DNA of 64,000 bases from Diphasiastrum complanatum (taxonomy: Eukaryota > Streptophyta > Lycopodiopsida > Lycopodiales > Lycopodiaceae), in the NCBI GenBank assembly GCA_029204225.1, contig MU831573.1, positions 1 to 64,000 of the forward strand, written 5' to 3'. The position numbers and the translations under genes were made by a program. The notes under the pieces were generated by a model. That model was given only the letters and a program-made list of their open reading frames with translations, had not been told where the DNA came from and made no database searches. Of this stretch, positions 35,041 through 49,500 are shown piece by piece. Every line of letters begins with the position of its first letter. The first letter of the stretch is position 1.

Positions 35041-35616
35041 GGTGGTAGGTTGACATGGCAAGAGTCTTGTTCACTAGGTATCCCTCTGTACTAAGCTTTA
35101 CAACACCCAATTTGGTGTCCTATAGAGGTATTGTGCTTGCATGGAATGTCTGCATGTTGATTCTCAGAGTCTGACATGCATGTGTGTCTTAGATATGTTT
35201 TGAGTGGTTATACGCATGAGCTCTGACTGATAGATACAAAACTGGGTTTTATAGCGGGCAATTTTCGTAGAACTAGATTTTACATAAGATTTTGTAATAG
35301 TGAAAAATCAGTTTAATGTTGCATGTCTTGCATAATGCAGTAAGGTTAAGAATCAAACAATGTATCGAATTTTCGATTTCGATTGCTTAATAACTGATCG
35401 TGGTTTCTTACAAGTTTCTAAAAAACATAAAATTAAAAAAAAAAAGTGCAAAAATTTTTAGTTTTTTCCAGTTTCTCGAATCATCTATGAAATTGACTAG
35501 AGATAATGATTTGACCATGCTAGAGTCAATTTCAGTCGGTTTTGGTCAATTGTGCTTCACTATAAGTTAATCTAATATTAACTAAATTTAGTAATTTCCA
35601 GGATAGATAAATCGAG
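35041..35616. other. leader region before the Gypsy-like gag
   Basis: No open frame or repeat recognised. Confidence 0.4.
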
Positions 35617-35957
35617 ATGGCCGAAGAAACTTCCAATCAAGCTGCAAATCCAGGTGCACCATCTTACATGGTGATTTGGCAGCAGTTGAGTACGGCGCTC
35701 AATGATATGAATAATCGTAATCAGATGAGAGATTAGCAAATGGAGGTTCTGTTGAATCAAGTCAAATTGATGTCTTCACCCAATCTCGGTTTTCAACCGA
35801 AGATTTATGCGAGGGAGAAGAAGGAGAAGAAACCTGAAGTCGTCAAAGACTAGCTGGCCAAGTGGAGTAGTTACTTCAATCTGCATGGTGTTCCTGATGA
35901 GAAGAAAATTGAAAGCGTCGTGTTGTTTTTATGTGGCAAAGTGTCATTGTGGTGGCG
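35617..35957 (+). pseudogene. Gypsy-type gag N-terminal fragment
   Basis: Starts at ATG 35617 (MAEETSNQ...). After in-frame TAG codons near 35733 and 35851 it carries LAKWSSYFNLHGVPDEKKIE then FLCGKVSLWWRY, the pattern of the retrotransposon gag domain (W..YF.LH.V.DE.KI.....L.G.A..WW). It breaks off right after WWRY; the sequence from 35958 is unrelated. Confidence 0.7.
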
Positions 35958-36044
35958 ATATTTACCGGTGAAGCCCGTCGTAAAACCGTAGGGGCGACGG
36001 AGGCTCGAGTATTGAGCACGATGTGTAGGAACGGAAACGCAATG

Positions 36045-36130
36045 GTTAGCAGCAGAAATATTCAAGTAGAAGAATTCATACAGAATGCGCAAATGAACGA
36101 CACAACAGTGAGACAAAAATTGCATTCTGA
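36045..36130. repeat. 85-bp direct repeat, left copy
   Basis: GTTAGC...ATTCAAGTAGAA..ATTCATACA.AATG.GCAAA...GACAAAAATTGCA(T/C)TCT recurs at 38948-39031. The CACTA-type fragment lies between the two copies. Confidence 0.75.
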
Positions 36131-36317
36131 TTAATATCAACAGTGAGTACAATATAATCTTATTGAATAGCTTCACGCACATTCTAAATTGCAATACTTT
36201 ATTACATTACTTCATGCACATTATGAATTGCATTTTGATTCGTATATGTACATGAGATTAAACATGTTAAACTCTCACATGTTAAACATGTCTTAAACAA
36301 ATGAGAACTCCAACAGG

Positions 36318-37092
36318 TTATGCACATTCTTTATGCAAATCATTTACCAAAGATGATAAATTAAGCGGATTGAAATTGCATGATTGGCATAAGATGGTAT
36401 AATTCTTACTTCCACTTTCTATTCGAGGTTGTTTCAATGATGACGTACGAAATACGCTTTACAATTTATCATCGATGATTAGGTTTGTATATCCTTTTCA
36501 ACACTTGTATAAATATGTGCTATTTCAATATATTTACGTGCTAAATAACCTAGTGCTATATCAATCTTGCAGGTAGATTTCCTCAAAAGAAATAAAAAAT
36601 AATGAATTGGATTCCATGAAAATCCAAATGCTAAAAATGGTATGTTTGTTGGAAAGAGATTTTTCAACTTCCTTTTTGGATATACAAGTTCATCTTCTAG
36701 TGCATTTGGTCGAAGAAGTGTCAATTGCAGGACTTGTGCACATGAGATGGATGTTCTACTTTGAGCGTGATATGAAAGTTTTGAAGGGCTTTGTGAGACA
36801 AAAGACAAGGCCAGAAGGTAGCATTGCAGTAGGTTGGCTTGTACAAGAATCTTTATTTTATATCATCGAAATAATCTCACAATTGCATCCTACAAGTCCA
36901 AAAATGTGGTGTGAAGAAGAAGATGAACGTGTTACGGGTGAAGTACCACAAGGAAATGGTGTGAAAAAGAGACTTTCATCTCAATCCAAAGAAAAAATTG
37001 ACACGTTCATACTATATAATTGTGGACATATGGAAAAGTGGACTTCAAGGTATGAAGAAGCCAAAAAGGAAAGAAACATAACATTTTGTTAA
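36318..37092 (+). pseudogene. CACTA (En/Spm) transposase-associated DUF4218 domain fragment
   Basis: The plus strand encodes LSGLKLHDWHKM and LLPLSIRGCFNDDVRNTLYNLSSMI at about 36360-36480. After a probable intron (36481 to about 36575) it continues with NNELDSMKIQMLK, FLDIQVHLLVHLVEEVSIAG, HMRWMFYFERDMKVLKGFVR and RPEGSIAVGWLVQESL. This is the DUF4218 signature found at the C-terminal side of plant CACTA TNP2 transposases (GLKSHD...LLP...HL..HL..E....GPV..RWM.PFER....LK..VRN.A.PEGSI). The conserved Pro-Phe before ERY is changed and the first exon has a stop. TNP2 itself is not present nearby. Confidence 0.8.
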
Positions 37093-38947
37093 ATTTTGCG
37101 GCCTTGGAAATGGCCAATAAATATGCTACGACTTTTAAAAGAAATGGCTTGTTGTAAAAAAGAGCCAGCATGACCATGCTAAAATCTCACCATGTACCGA
37201 GTCCATTTTTTACTAATATATGATCACTCAGTGTATTTTTCAGGAAAACCGGTTTGCCATGGGAGCCCTAGTCATGAATGCCAAAAAAGTCAACTTCAGG
37301 GAAAGAGCCGTCAAAGAAAAAATTTAGCGGGCAAAAACCAAGGACCGGGTTGGGCTATACACGCTATCCAGAATAGAGGGCCAAGAAAAATGAAGGCCAC
37401 CTACTAAAAAATAGGGGTTGAGAAAGGGCATCACCCAAATTTGGGTAATAAATGCCAAAATACCTTGGTGACTAAAAACTTGGGAGGTTCACCCACCAGC
37501 CATTGACATTTGGGGTCTCTAGGGTATACAAAAGGGGGAGCTTTGAATGGCCTCCCTAGATTTTGACAAAAATGGCATCTTGGCTAGTTTTGGAAAAGGG
37601 CTTTGAATGCACCACTCCTCCACTCTCTTATGGAGGTGTACTATCCAATGGGGTGGGGACAAATGGCGGAAAGGGCTTGAAGGGCATGAAGAATGGCAAG
37701 ATGTTGAAGGGGATCCATTACTATAAGAAGGAGCCCACTTCTTGTATTTGAGAACTTGGTATTTTTGGGACTTGCTAATTTTGGGAGTTGGTTGTTGTCT
37801 TGAGTGGAGAGCTTCGTGGGATTTGTTTGTGATCAGTAATTTTGTGGTTAGTGATTTGGAGAGTGTTGTTTTACCTTGGAATAAGCATGAAGGAGATTGT
37901 TGGATTGTTGTTATCTTGCGTACTGTTCCCATGTGAGTGAGTACTAGTTTCCACCTTGAGGGTAGTTGCTTAATTTTGGATGGCTTGTTGGTGGTGTTTG
38001 GTTATGGTTGATGATTGTATGCTAAGGATGAAGAGTTGAAAGAATTTATTGCTTGATGTTGTTGAAAGGTTGATGATTGTGTGTTGGTAGTGCATTGATA
38101 AAAGAAGTAGAGGGATTTCAGGTTGAGAATGGTTGCAATTGCTATTTGAATTGAGGTGATTTTTTGGTTTCATCAGTAAGTATTAATTTATAGAAGGTTA
38201 CACTCTTTTGTAATTGGAGGGATTGAGTGATTAGTATCATGTGCTAGCATGTGGTCATTGAATTGTGTGAATGTTTGTGTGGAAAGATGGAGGGGTATTT
38301 TGTTTGTACGTATTATTGACATAGATGTGGATTATAATGTCTACTTAATTTGTTATGGAAGGAGTGAATGGTGTTGTGGAAAATTGAAGAGGATGATGTT
38401 CGAAAGGCCATTCCTCTGTTGACAGTAACCTCTTTGGTAATGCACCAATGAATTCATGACAGACATACCATTTGTTGTCTATCTTCCATAGGGAAACCTT
38501 ACATGAAAGATTGCTACATATGGTGAGCAATGAGATCTACAAGAGGATCTCTACCTTGCAACATGACTATGGATTTCTTTCATAGTTTGCTTGTGTTTTG
38601 CCATAGACCCGTGTGTCATTATTTTCCTAGTAAACCCTCGTTGCCATGCCTTCATTATTCAGGCTTTGTTTGGGTGTAAACCCTAGTTACAGCCCTCTAG
38701 CAGATTTGTTGCGGCCCTCTAAGCTTTGTCTGCAATCCTAATAGTCCGTATACGCCCTCATCTCTCTGGTTGTGGTCTTTATCAAACCTGTTGTGGCATC
38801 CACAGGCTGTATGCAGCCACCTACAGCCAAAAACACTGACATTTGTGACCTGCCTATTCATTTGTCTTCAACCTGCCTGCTCATTTGCGACCTACCTACG
38901 GGTTGTTTGCACATTTTTAAATCTGTATCAGACTTTCCAACGAGCTA
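37093..38947. other. no confident gene
   Basis: Lies downstream of the CACTA-type fragment and may be the rest of that element. Minus frame 37519-37932 and plus frame 36607-37092 overlap no known domain beyond DUF4218. Phrases of CCTGC(C)TATT..TTGTC and GCAGCC..C recur in a pyrimidine-rich stretch at 38640-38900. Confidence 0.4.
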
Positions 38948-39031
38948 GTTAGCCGTAGAATTATTCAAGTAGAATAATTCATACAAAATGTGCAAAGGAA
39001 TGATGCAATAGTGGGACAAAAATTGCACTCT
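38948..39031. repeat. 85-bp direct repeat, right copy
   Basis: Pairs with 36045-36130, same orientation, 2.9 kb apart. Confidence 0.75.
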
Positions 39032-39436
39032 TTCATATTAACTAATTTCTAGTGTATGTGATAAAAAATAAACTATAAAATTACAGCATTGCTATGAGCA
39101 AAATGAAAGTGATGAATTGCATTTGACTTTTTTACTATGTTAGGTAACGTATTCAAATAATCAAAAAAATTGGAACAACACAAACTCATCTGTAAGCTTG
39201 AAGCTTAAGTTCAAGCTTGTTCACTCTTTCAACACTTGCTCTTTTTCCTTTTCTTTGAATATCTTTACACAAGCAATTCATAAATAACACTCTATTACAC
39301 ATTTGAACCATTATTGCAAGCAATATGTCATGTGCTTGTGAATACATTATTTAAAGATTAAAGACTTTAGGGTTGATAGATTCAAAACATAAAATCTTAT
39401 ATTAATAATATGCTATAACGCACACATGCCAAAATG

Positions 39437-39564
<128 letters not shown>

Positions 39565-40436
39565 GGATGCTCCTTTAATAATTTCACCCTAGTATACTAA
39601 CGGAAAAATGGACAAATACTGACGTACCACTCCTCCAAGCTGTCAAGGTTTTTTTACATTATACCCTTGCATATGATAAAGTTCCATTATTAACTAAGAG
39701 GGTTTGAAATGGTTTGGTTTGTTTAAAATAAATTGGAGGGAAATGGAATTTCCCACTCCCACTCACTCCTTCCAAGTTACTACCTTACTGGGCACTATAA
39801 GTGCATACTCTTTTCAACACTTTGGCTCTACACTACCGGTGAAGAAGTTTGCTCCTCTGTCACTTGCTGAAAGTGCACCCTACCTACCTACAGATCAACG
39901 ATTTGCTTGCTTACGGTATGTATCCTCTTCTCTTTTACACTCCTCTCATATTTGCTCTGCTCTCCTGATAAGAATGCTTTGATAACCTTCAGCTTCTTTG
40001 TGCTATTCATCACTCTAAGTCGTATAGAGGGTGTGATAGGTTAAAGATGCATTGAAGTCCAGCGATGGACAACAATGACACTTCTTGTTTATTGAGACCG
40101 TCCATCCTGCCTCAATAGGCAACGATGGACAGTTTGGTTTATGTGATAATCCTCTGATAATGCAGGTGATGACATTGATGTAGTAATCATCTTTCCGAGC
40201 AATAAGACCTTGATGAAGACAATGCCTCTCAACTTGAGATCTTTTCTCAAGACATTTGTGATATTGGTGACCTCTCCTCTTTTGATTTCTACCAATCCAA
40301 AAACTGCCAAGTCCCTTTTGTTCCTGCTAGAATCATCGAGTTTAAATCTACTCTTACCTCTTACAAGCTTTGGAGTCTCCCTTCTGTTAATTTCCTTGCA
40401 CCAATACCTATTGACCTTTGGATTCTGCTGACTCAT

Positions 40437-41078
40437 TTGATAGAAAAAGAAATACAAGTCTGCAAATTGGCCGCTTTGCACAAAAATCCTTCACTCGAGA
40501 CCCTTGTTTCTTTTGATACCATTATCTGCATGAACAAATTTGAGCCCTCTCGTTGCTCCTCTGAGCAAGTTTGGGCCAAGACCAGAGGAAACTTTGAGAT
40601 TGGCTTCAATAGAATGAACCTACACCAAGCCAGAATCTGGAACTGGAAAAGATCCTTTTTCAAATGTAGATGTGGTGGAAAGTGTCAAAATAGTTCTTCC
40701 ATCATTTGGTTTGATCATGCTATCTGGTTCATTATGAATAACCTTGCCAAGTTTTTTCCTGGTGCTTTCCTCCAAAATCAAATAAACGCTTTTTTCATGT
40801 GGCTAAATAAACCTGCTAGGGACGTTGTAAAATCTCATATTACTTTTCTCTTTATCCACCAATACATGACTGATGCCTCTATTGAACTTGCTAAAGACTC
40901 TTCCGTCAAATTACTTGCACCTTTGGGAGATGCCGAGAATATCCAAGAGATAGAACGCCTCTTAAAATGTCCCAGTTTTTCTACCCTCCAAGACAAGTAC
41001 TTCCAGAACTCAAACAAAAGGACGGGCTCTTTTAATTTGAACAATCCAAACTCAATCATTTATGATTTAGGAATATGA
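40437..41078 (+). pseudogene. Penelope-like element N-terminal ORF (unknown domain)
   Basis: A 213-codon open frame upstream of the RT. It contains CRCGGKCQNSSSIIWFDHAIW and a helix-rich stretch, then KYFQNSNKRTGSFNLNNPNS. The latter is matched by the copy at 61.4 kb (KFFQDSNKRTVSFNLNNPSS on conceptual reading), which shows this region belongs to the element and is conserved between copies. The CxCxxxC cluster could bind metal. The start codon is uncertain since homology with the second copy ends near 40205. I do not recognise the domain. Confidence 0.5.
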
Positions 41079-41266
41079 AAGAAGAAGCGTGTTTCAGATT
41101 TCAAATAAAAGGACGGACAAAGCAGTGGCAACAAAGATGAATTACTGAATTTTTACAGATCCTAACCAATGTGTAGGACGAAGAAGGAACAATTAGAAGA
41201 CAAATCAGTGTTTCAGCAACTAGACGTTTCCAATTTTCCACTAGTAGCGACTTAGGGAGACTTTTT

Positions 41267-43208
41267 TTGCATTTATGCTACCGAAATAGAGTATTTGAGT
41301 TTATCCATGTGAAACATTTTTACACTCGTATTTTACGCAGAATTTTTGGTATTGTTGACAAACTCTTTTATAATATTACTTTTGGTTGGACTTATCTACC
41401 AAGTGTCAAAAGTGAATGGTATTTTCCTTATGATGTGTTTTGCCACTTTGATATAGATAACCTTCATCCTTGTCAATGTTACGCTTTTCACCGTTTCAAG
41501 AACTTTATCTCTGAAAAATTTGGCCATGTCATTTGCACAGACTATAAGATTATTAAGAGTCATCTTTTACGAAAATCTTTAGAAAAAGGCCTAAATCATA
41601 TAACTCTAAGACAAGCTAATGTGAATGAAGTCACTTTGGAGCTTTATGACAGATGGTTTAAACTTATGGAACTCCTTCCTTCTTATGTTTCTTTAGACAA
41701 TAATACAAAAAAGGAGCATGCTACTTTTTGTAAGAGAATCGGTTTAAGTCATATAAGAAAGGGTAAATAGCTTCATGGAAATATTGGGTCTCTTTTTAAA
41801 TATAGGATTGCAAAAGATGAACTACTTTAGCTTTATGGTATTGATAACACATAGCATAATTCCTGCTTCATGTGTAAATTCTTCGCACGAAATTTGGCTA
41901 TTAAACGACTCAGCAGTCTAGACTTTACTCCTTTTCCTAACAGTCAATCTAATTATGTGGAGGATTCCTTGTCATATATAATGAACGTTTCTACTTACTC
42001 TTTACCAGAAATTTTTTTGGGCAATAATTCTCTACCTTACCTTTTCTGCACCTTTAAAGCCCACAAGGACTCTTTCAGATGGATTACCAATGCTCACGAT
42101 TGCTGCTTTACCAAACTTGCCAAATTTCTCATAGGAGCTCTTGGTATGCTGTCACCATTCCTCATGGAAGGTGCAGGCCTTAAGTTGAACACATACAAGA
42201 GTATCCTTAGATTTTACATTGGCAATGTGAGTCATCTATGGATTTCTATCTAAACCTACCATCTCTGATAACTAATATGTGGGTCGCAAATATCTCAAAA
42301 TGTTACGAGAACATACCCTTAGATGGCCCAGAAGGTTTAAAAACTGTTATGAGAAGGGCAATAAAATATGCCTTTAAATATTCCAGACACGAGCTTATGT
42401 ACTTTAAATGAAATCACTTACGCAAAATTTTCAATTGGTCATGGAATAAAAAGCAATCACAAGAGTGGCACTTTCTTGATATAAACTTACTCTATTAATG
42501 GAACGATTTTTTGATTGATAATTGTATTGTCAGACTTGGGAACAAAACTTGGAGATAGGTACGAGGTATTCTTATGGGTTTTTCTTGTTCACCCACTTGG
42601 TGCAATTGGTATTTATCCTTCTTTGAAGCACAATTTATTAAGAGACTTGCTAAATTGGGCTTGACCTCTTTCATGAATGACTTTCAACATTCTTTCAGGT
42701 ATATAGATGACATTTGCTTCATCAATAACCCTAATATTGAACTTTTTATGGAACAAACATAGGAAAAGAACCCTAAAAACTCTTTTTGGATCTATCCCCT
42801 AGACTTTCTAGAAATAGAAAAAAAAAAGTGACTGAAGGAAACAAGATCATTTTTCTAAATATATCTATTACCTTCGACTGTGAATTCGGTCTTACTTGCC
42901 TTTCAAAATATGACAAAAGAAGAGAACTACCCTTTCCATACTTGCTATATATACATCTGGCTTTGAATAGACCAATCTATAATTCATATAAGGTTATTAG
43001 TTCACAGGTCATTGCCGCAATGTACTGCTGTAACAAGCAAGAAATGTTTTTCAACGAGGTTGAAATTCTTGTTGATGCTTTTCAAAAAAATGGATTTATG
43101 AGAGATAAGCTTTGTCGTATCATCAATAATTTGCTTACTTCTGAATCATTTCATGGTTTGTCATACACTTTACCACATGACATTGATGGTCTTCGGGTGG
43201 GCAATTAG
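41267..43208 (+). pseudogene. Penelope-like reverse transcriptase, broken
   Basis: Blocks in order: WYFPYDVFCHFDIDNLHP; DRWFKLMELLPSYVSLDNNT; the finger block LPYLFCTFKAHKDSFRWIT (family: LPY.Y...K.HK....R.I); motif A as ANISKCYENIPL, with Asn where the catalytic Asp is expected; GILMGFSCSPTWCNWYLSFF; the catalytic FRYIDDICFI at about 42697-42726; and the thumb region KIIFLNISITF, CLSKYDKRRELPFPYLLYIH and EILVDAFQKNGFMRDKLCRI. Stops (41768, about 41828 and 41852, 42251) and at least two frameshifts break it. It ends at TAG 43206 inside the 3' hairpin. The YIDD box and the post-palm YDKR...FP region place it with Penelope-like RTs, not LINE or Copia RTs. Subfamily is not determined. Confidence 0.75.
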
Positions 43209-43242
43209 CTATCCCTTACGGGGAGCTAATTGCCCCCAAAGG
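43199..43242 (+). other. 3'-terminal hairpins of the Penelope-like element
   Basis: A perfect 12-bp inverted repeat, GGGCAATTAGCT (43199-43210) and AGCTAATTGCCC (43224-43235), encloses a 13-nt loop holding CCC-TTAC-GGG. It overlaps a second short stem, CCCC-AAA-GGGG (43232-43242). The RT stop codon is within the first arm. It ends 31 bp before the CT tract. Likely an RNA 3' structure recognised by the RT; that role is inferred. Confidence 0.7.
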
Positions 43243-43272
43243 GGTTTACTAACTGCGGGCCGGTTGGTGGGT

Positions 43273-44940
<1,668 letters not shown>

Positions 44941-45353
44941 AAACGACATAAGACCACATTCAAATCAAACTAAAGTGCCTTGAAATAAGATTTGGTCATT
45001 GAATTCAACAATAAGGACTCCAATAATACTATCTTAGACAACATGGATATGCGTAAAAATCGTAGTTTATACTTATGGATTAGAATGGCACGGATCTGCC
45101 CTAATACCTAGTATAAACATTGGCAGTCTCTTCTTAAGTATTAATCACATCTTTCCTACACAGTGTCCTAATACCGTGGATGTTATGTCATTCAGATATA
45201 ACATTCATGTTGACACGTTACCTTACTCCTGTCAACATTACTTTAGACTCTTGGTGAGATACAACTGGAAAGCATGGATATGCTCAGGAGTATGGACATC
45301 AGTGCGTGACATACCTTACTATGTAAGGGTCACTTGGGTCAGTATATAGCATG
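44941..45353. other. possible internal region of an antisense LTR element
   Basis: No coding motif. A phrase like ATGGCACGGATCTGCCCTAATACC (45087) resembles the PBS region at 45350, suggesting duplicated LTR-boundary sequence. Confidence 0.35.
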
Positions 45354-46560
45354 GATTTGCTCTGATACCAGCACATGTGTTCACACCAGGTCTTTTGGCT
45401 AAGTAAAACTCAAAAAGGTTTAAACTTTTCATACCTTTTTTTTTGGACTAAAATGAACTGATATGGACCAATTGACCGTAAGCTGATCAGTATGGCACTC
45501 GCCCTGATACGGTGATATAACGGCTTGGCCTATCGCTAAAATATTGTGTGTATGGGAAGACTGGACTATGTTTTAAAATGCTATTTAAAGTTGTTAAGTA
45601 GTATAACTTCTTTTTGACATAAAAACAACTGTCGTTCAGCTATGACACCTATCTTCCTCACTGAACTAACTTGAGCGGTTTTGTTTTGTGGGATGGTGGC
45701 AGGTATCAGCTGGACGTCTTGAAAGTGGTTATGCTTTATGGTACTTTCTGTTGGAAGAAGGAGAGTGTATGAGTGTGAGAGACGAAAATAAATAGCTCAA
45801 AAAGAAAACGAACACGAAAAAAAAGTGAACTCAAAACCCGAACGAGAAACGAACTCGAACGGAATGTGTTCGTGCGCAGTAGAATGAGCTATATTACTTC
45901 TTCCTTCCCTAAGCATGACTACACCTATCAGAAACAAACAGAACGTCAATGATAGAAATCACGGTCATTCTGATTCATCACTAACGTTCTGATTACGTAG
46001 CCAAACAATAACAAAACACTAGAAGGATAATTTGTCGCAAACAGCTAGACAAATTATATGTCGCGAATGATTCGCGAAGAGCTAGACTGATAATTAGTCG
46101 CGAATGATTCGCGAAAGACGAGACTAAATATTAGTCGTCAACAGCTAGACTAATAATAACTCGCTAAAACAAATTATCAGATTGAACAACAAGAAAAGTC
46201 AGACATAATAAAGAACAAGCATAGCAATGTTGACACAAATTTGAACGCAGAACAAAGAGCTGTTATCAGATTAAGTATAACAAATATACATGTCAATAAT
46301 GCAGTAGGTCACGAGACAATAGCGGACGAAACCACGTGCTCTACAAAGCTAATTCAATATGTAAGAGGATTGAACCTATTACTGACAAATAAAGAATTAA
46401 TGCGCAAGGCATCTACTTCGTCTATATCTCTGATAAGCTTCTGATGTTATTTTTTCACACCCTTGTTCTCTTGATCTCTCAATCAATCTGAATACACAAG
46501 TGGTGTTCATTCAATATATATACACCAAGTCCCCTACCTCCACCATGTGACAGACCCCCT
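45354..46560 (-). mobile_element. antisense LTR with PBS
   Basis: Minus strand reads TGGTATCAGAGCAAATCC at about 45354-45372, preceded by LTR sequence to the right. A TATATATATTGAA box is at about 46510-46530 on the minus strand. The body contains repeated TCGCGAATGATTCGCGA palindromes (46065-46125) and CGTGATTTCTATCA-type text, as in the Copia LTRs at 55.4 and 60.6 kb. The outer end is not defined. No partner LTR seen. Confidence 0.6.
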
Positions 46561-49500
46561 CATTCAAGGAAGCTGCCACCTTTGGCAAGGCTCGAATAAG
46601 ATACGGCAGGGCCAAGTTTGTAAGTGGAATTCTACAAGTTTAGACAGAAAAGAAGAGTGGATTGTGATGTGAAATAGCAGTTACTCAGATCCCATGATCC
46701 AAAGAATGATATACTCTTGTTGTCTATAGAAATTTAAGTTTCAGTCTAGTTGCAATGGTGATCATGTATGTCTAGGACAATGTTAAAAGAAGGAAGCAAA
46801 AAGGATATTGCACTCTTGATTTTATCAATGCAGGCAGTGCTAACAAAGGCTGCTGAAAATAGCTTGCTTGCTGCAAGCTATTTTCAGCAACTTTAAGTTA
46901 AAGAAAAAAGAGCTACTTTATTCTAAATGCAACATCAGTCAGTCACAAGTGCTCAAAATGTCAAAAAAAAATTGCAGTTTATTATTATTATTAGATCTGA
47001 TGGTGGTAGATCTGATAAAATAACGTTTACATGGGCAATTGCCGATATTTGGCTGACAACAGGTTCAAACTTCATGGCTTTTATAAGAAATGGTTGTGGA
47101 TCTGAAAGAAAAATCTAGTCCATAACAGAGTGTCTGACCAGGAAGCAATCAGCAGTTTGGACTCCCCAGGCAGGATTGGGAGCATCTTGTAAATTGCATG
47201 AAGAACCCTCCTTTTCAAGGCATTGTTGTCCTAGAAGCTCCCAGCGGCAGCAATCCAACCGACCCCCGCCCTCTCCAAGTTGGGTACTCAACAAACACAT
47301 CCATGCTTGATCACTGCGTCCCTGGCAACGCACAGTAAAAGCGCACCAGACAGAGAGCTGTAATTGTAGGGCCGGTTCCACTTTGTTGGCGGCGAAGAAC
47401 AGTGCAAAATCGTGGCAAAATACATCAATTTCGAAATTGATCTAGTGTGTGGAATAAGCAATCCCCCAAGTAGTAAACGATAGAGCAACAAACATATCTC
47501 ATCTCAGAATCATATATGTTGAACGGTTCTCTGGACTTTTGTCTTTCAGCAGCAGTTTCTGTCACTTATGTTCATGGCCCTCTGAGTACATTAAGAAATT
47601 GAAGCTTAATGTGGCGAATGAAATAAGAGGCTTGTTTTGTTGGTTGCAACCTCAATGAATGCTAGACCTTGAGCGAATGTGGTGGCAAAACAGCCCAGTC
47701 TTCGATCAAAGTTAGTTGCACTTAATTTTGTCGGAAAGCACCCTGAAATACATCTTTGCCTGGCCAATTGTAATGAACGTCATGTCATGAGTGATATGAT
47801 ATCCGAAAAGTTTATCTTTGGATTTCATCTACATCGCTGAAAGCCGATACCAAACAAAGATGTTCAAAAAGCTGAAAAGGTATCTCTTAGCATCCTGAAT
47901 GGCTTTTTCTACCTCTGCTGCTTCGGCAAGCTCAGCTGAAAAAACCCAAAAAACATAAAAGTATATAAAGGGACAAACGGATCCACGTCTGGCAAAATGA
48001 AATGTTTGTGAATCTCCCAAAAAGAAATTTCACACATAACCAGTATACAGAACAGCAAGCACTTGCCTCTTACAAACTTTCAGTACAATCCACAGTACAA
48101 TTTAGCACCTTTCAGAGCATGTGTTGGTTGGTTCTCTTGGTTTCTAAGATTTTTAGTGCAGGTACTTTTACCAGTTAGTTTAGGATGGTTACTTGAGAAA
48201 ACGCACAGAAAAAGGGAAGCGCAGCCCACCTTGTTGCGGAGGACATATGTTCGAGCTGGCACAATTTGAAAATGACGTCAATCTCCAGGATCACAGACTT
48301 CATTCATGTACCGTACATACATGTCAATCAAGCATTCACGTGGCTACTTATCCAGCATTCCATCTGAACTTATATGTTGTTGCAACAGAGTGCTCAGGGT
48401 GTGAAGAATGACAGTATGTTCATGACAATCAAAGATGTCTCCAAAGAAAAAAATTCTTTTCTAGTAAGCAACAAAATGTTATGTGGGAGGCTTAAATGTC
48501 GCAATAAATCTCGCCAAAACATTGAAATGATGTAATAAAGTGCTGTGCTTGAATACAAAGAACCATTCATTCTGCATGTGAAAAGTAAGGAGTAGCTAGT
48601 ACAGCAATGATCCTCACCGCGATGCATTGCAGGTACCGGCTTGCAGCAGCCAGTTGGAACAAACATCGCAGCTCATCATTAGGATGGCAGAATGAAAGAT
48701 TTCTTTTCATATGACAGCAGTGGTGCTCTCACTCACTGTTATGCTAGACTGTTAAGTATCAAGAATGGAGCTCAAAAATCCAAAAAGCAAGTCAAGCAAT
48801 CTTTGACCACAGAATAAATACCAATCACAGAATATCAAGAAGTTGTAGAGATGAACCGGATCATTCTTAAAGATTAGCACCCATGCGGGTAAAATACATC
48901 TTAGAGACAGAGGCACCTATAATTCTCCTAATCTTATAGATGAAGAGTTGGAGCACCTAACAGTTTATATGGCAACGATACTCACAGTGATGCTTCTTAA
49001 GCCCTAAGTTGCAGTAGGCATTTAGAATGAACTTCCTGCGATGCTTTGTAGGCAATGAGTCCCAATTGGCAGTTAAAACTAGCTCCCTGACTTGTACTAC
49101 TTAGGATGGTAGAAAGGGGGATACCTAAATGTCTCAGCAATGATGACAATCCACTCCATAGTTACTCTGAATTATGAACTTTCAAAAGACACTACAGCTA
49201 TGGTATTTCTGTCAAAAACAAATTCCAAAAACAAGCAGCAAAAATCAAAAAGTTGCAGATGACACACATGACTCTGATACCAACTATTAACTTAGCTAGC
49301 CGACAAGGTGACTGCACATAATCAAGTGCCAAAGTGAGATGGTGTTTTCTAGATCTTACCGGCCTCACCTGAACATTTTAACATGAGGTTCTTGCCACTT
49401 GTTGCACTGTTTGGGCTCCAATGGCACTCAAAACTCACCAATCTGAATTATCAAAGAATAAGGTGGACGATTACACATCAAACATGGAAAATACATCCTT

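Noticed and set aside
40437-41078. GIY-YIG endonuclease in the Penelope-like N-terminal ORF
   Set aside because: No GIY or YIG motif or following Arg/Glu pattern is visible in any frame.
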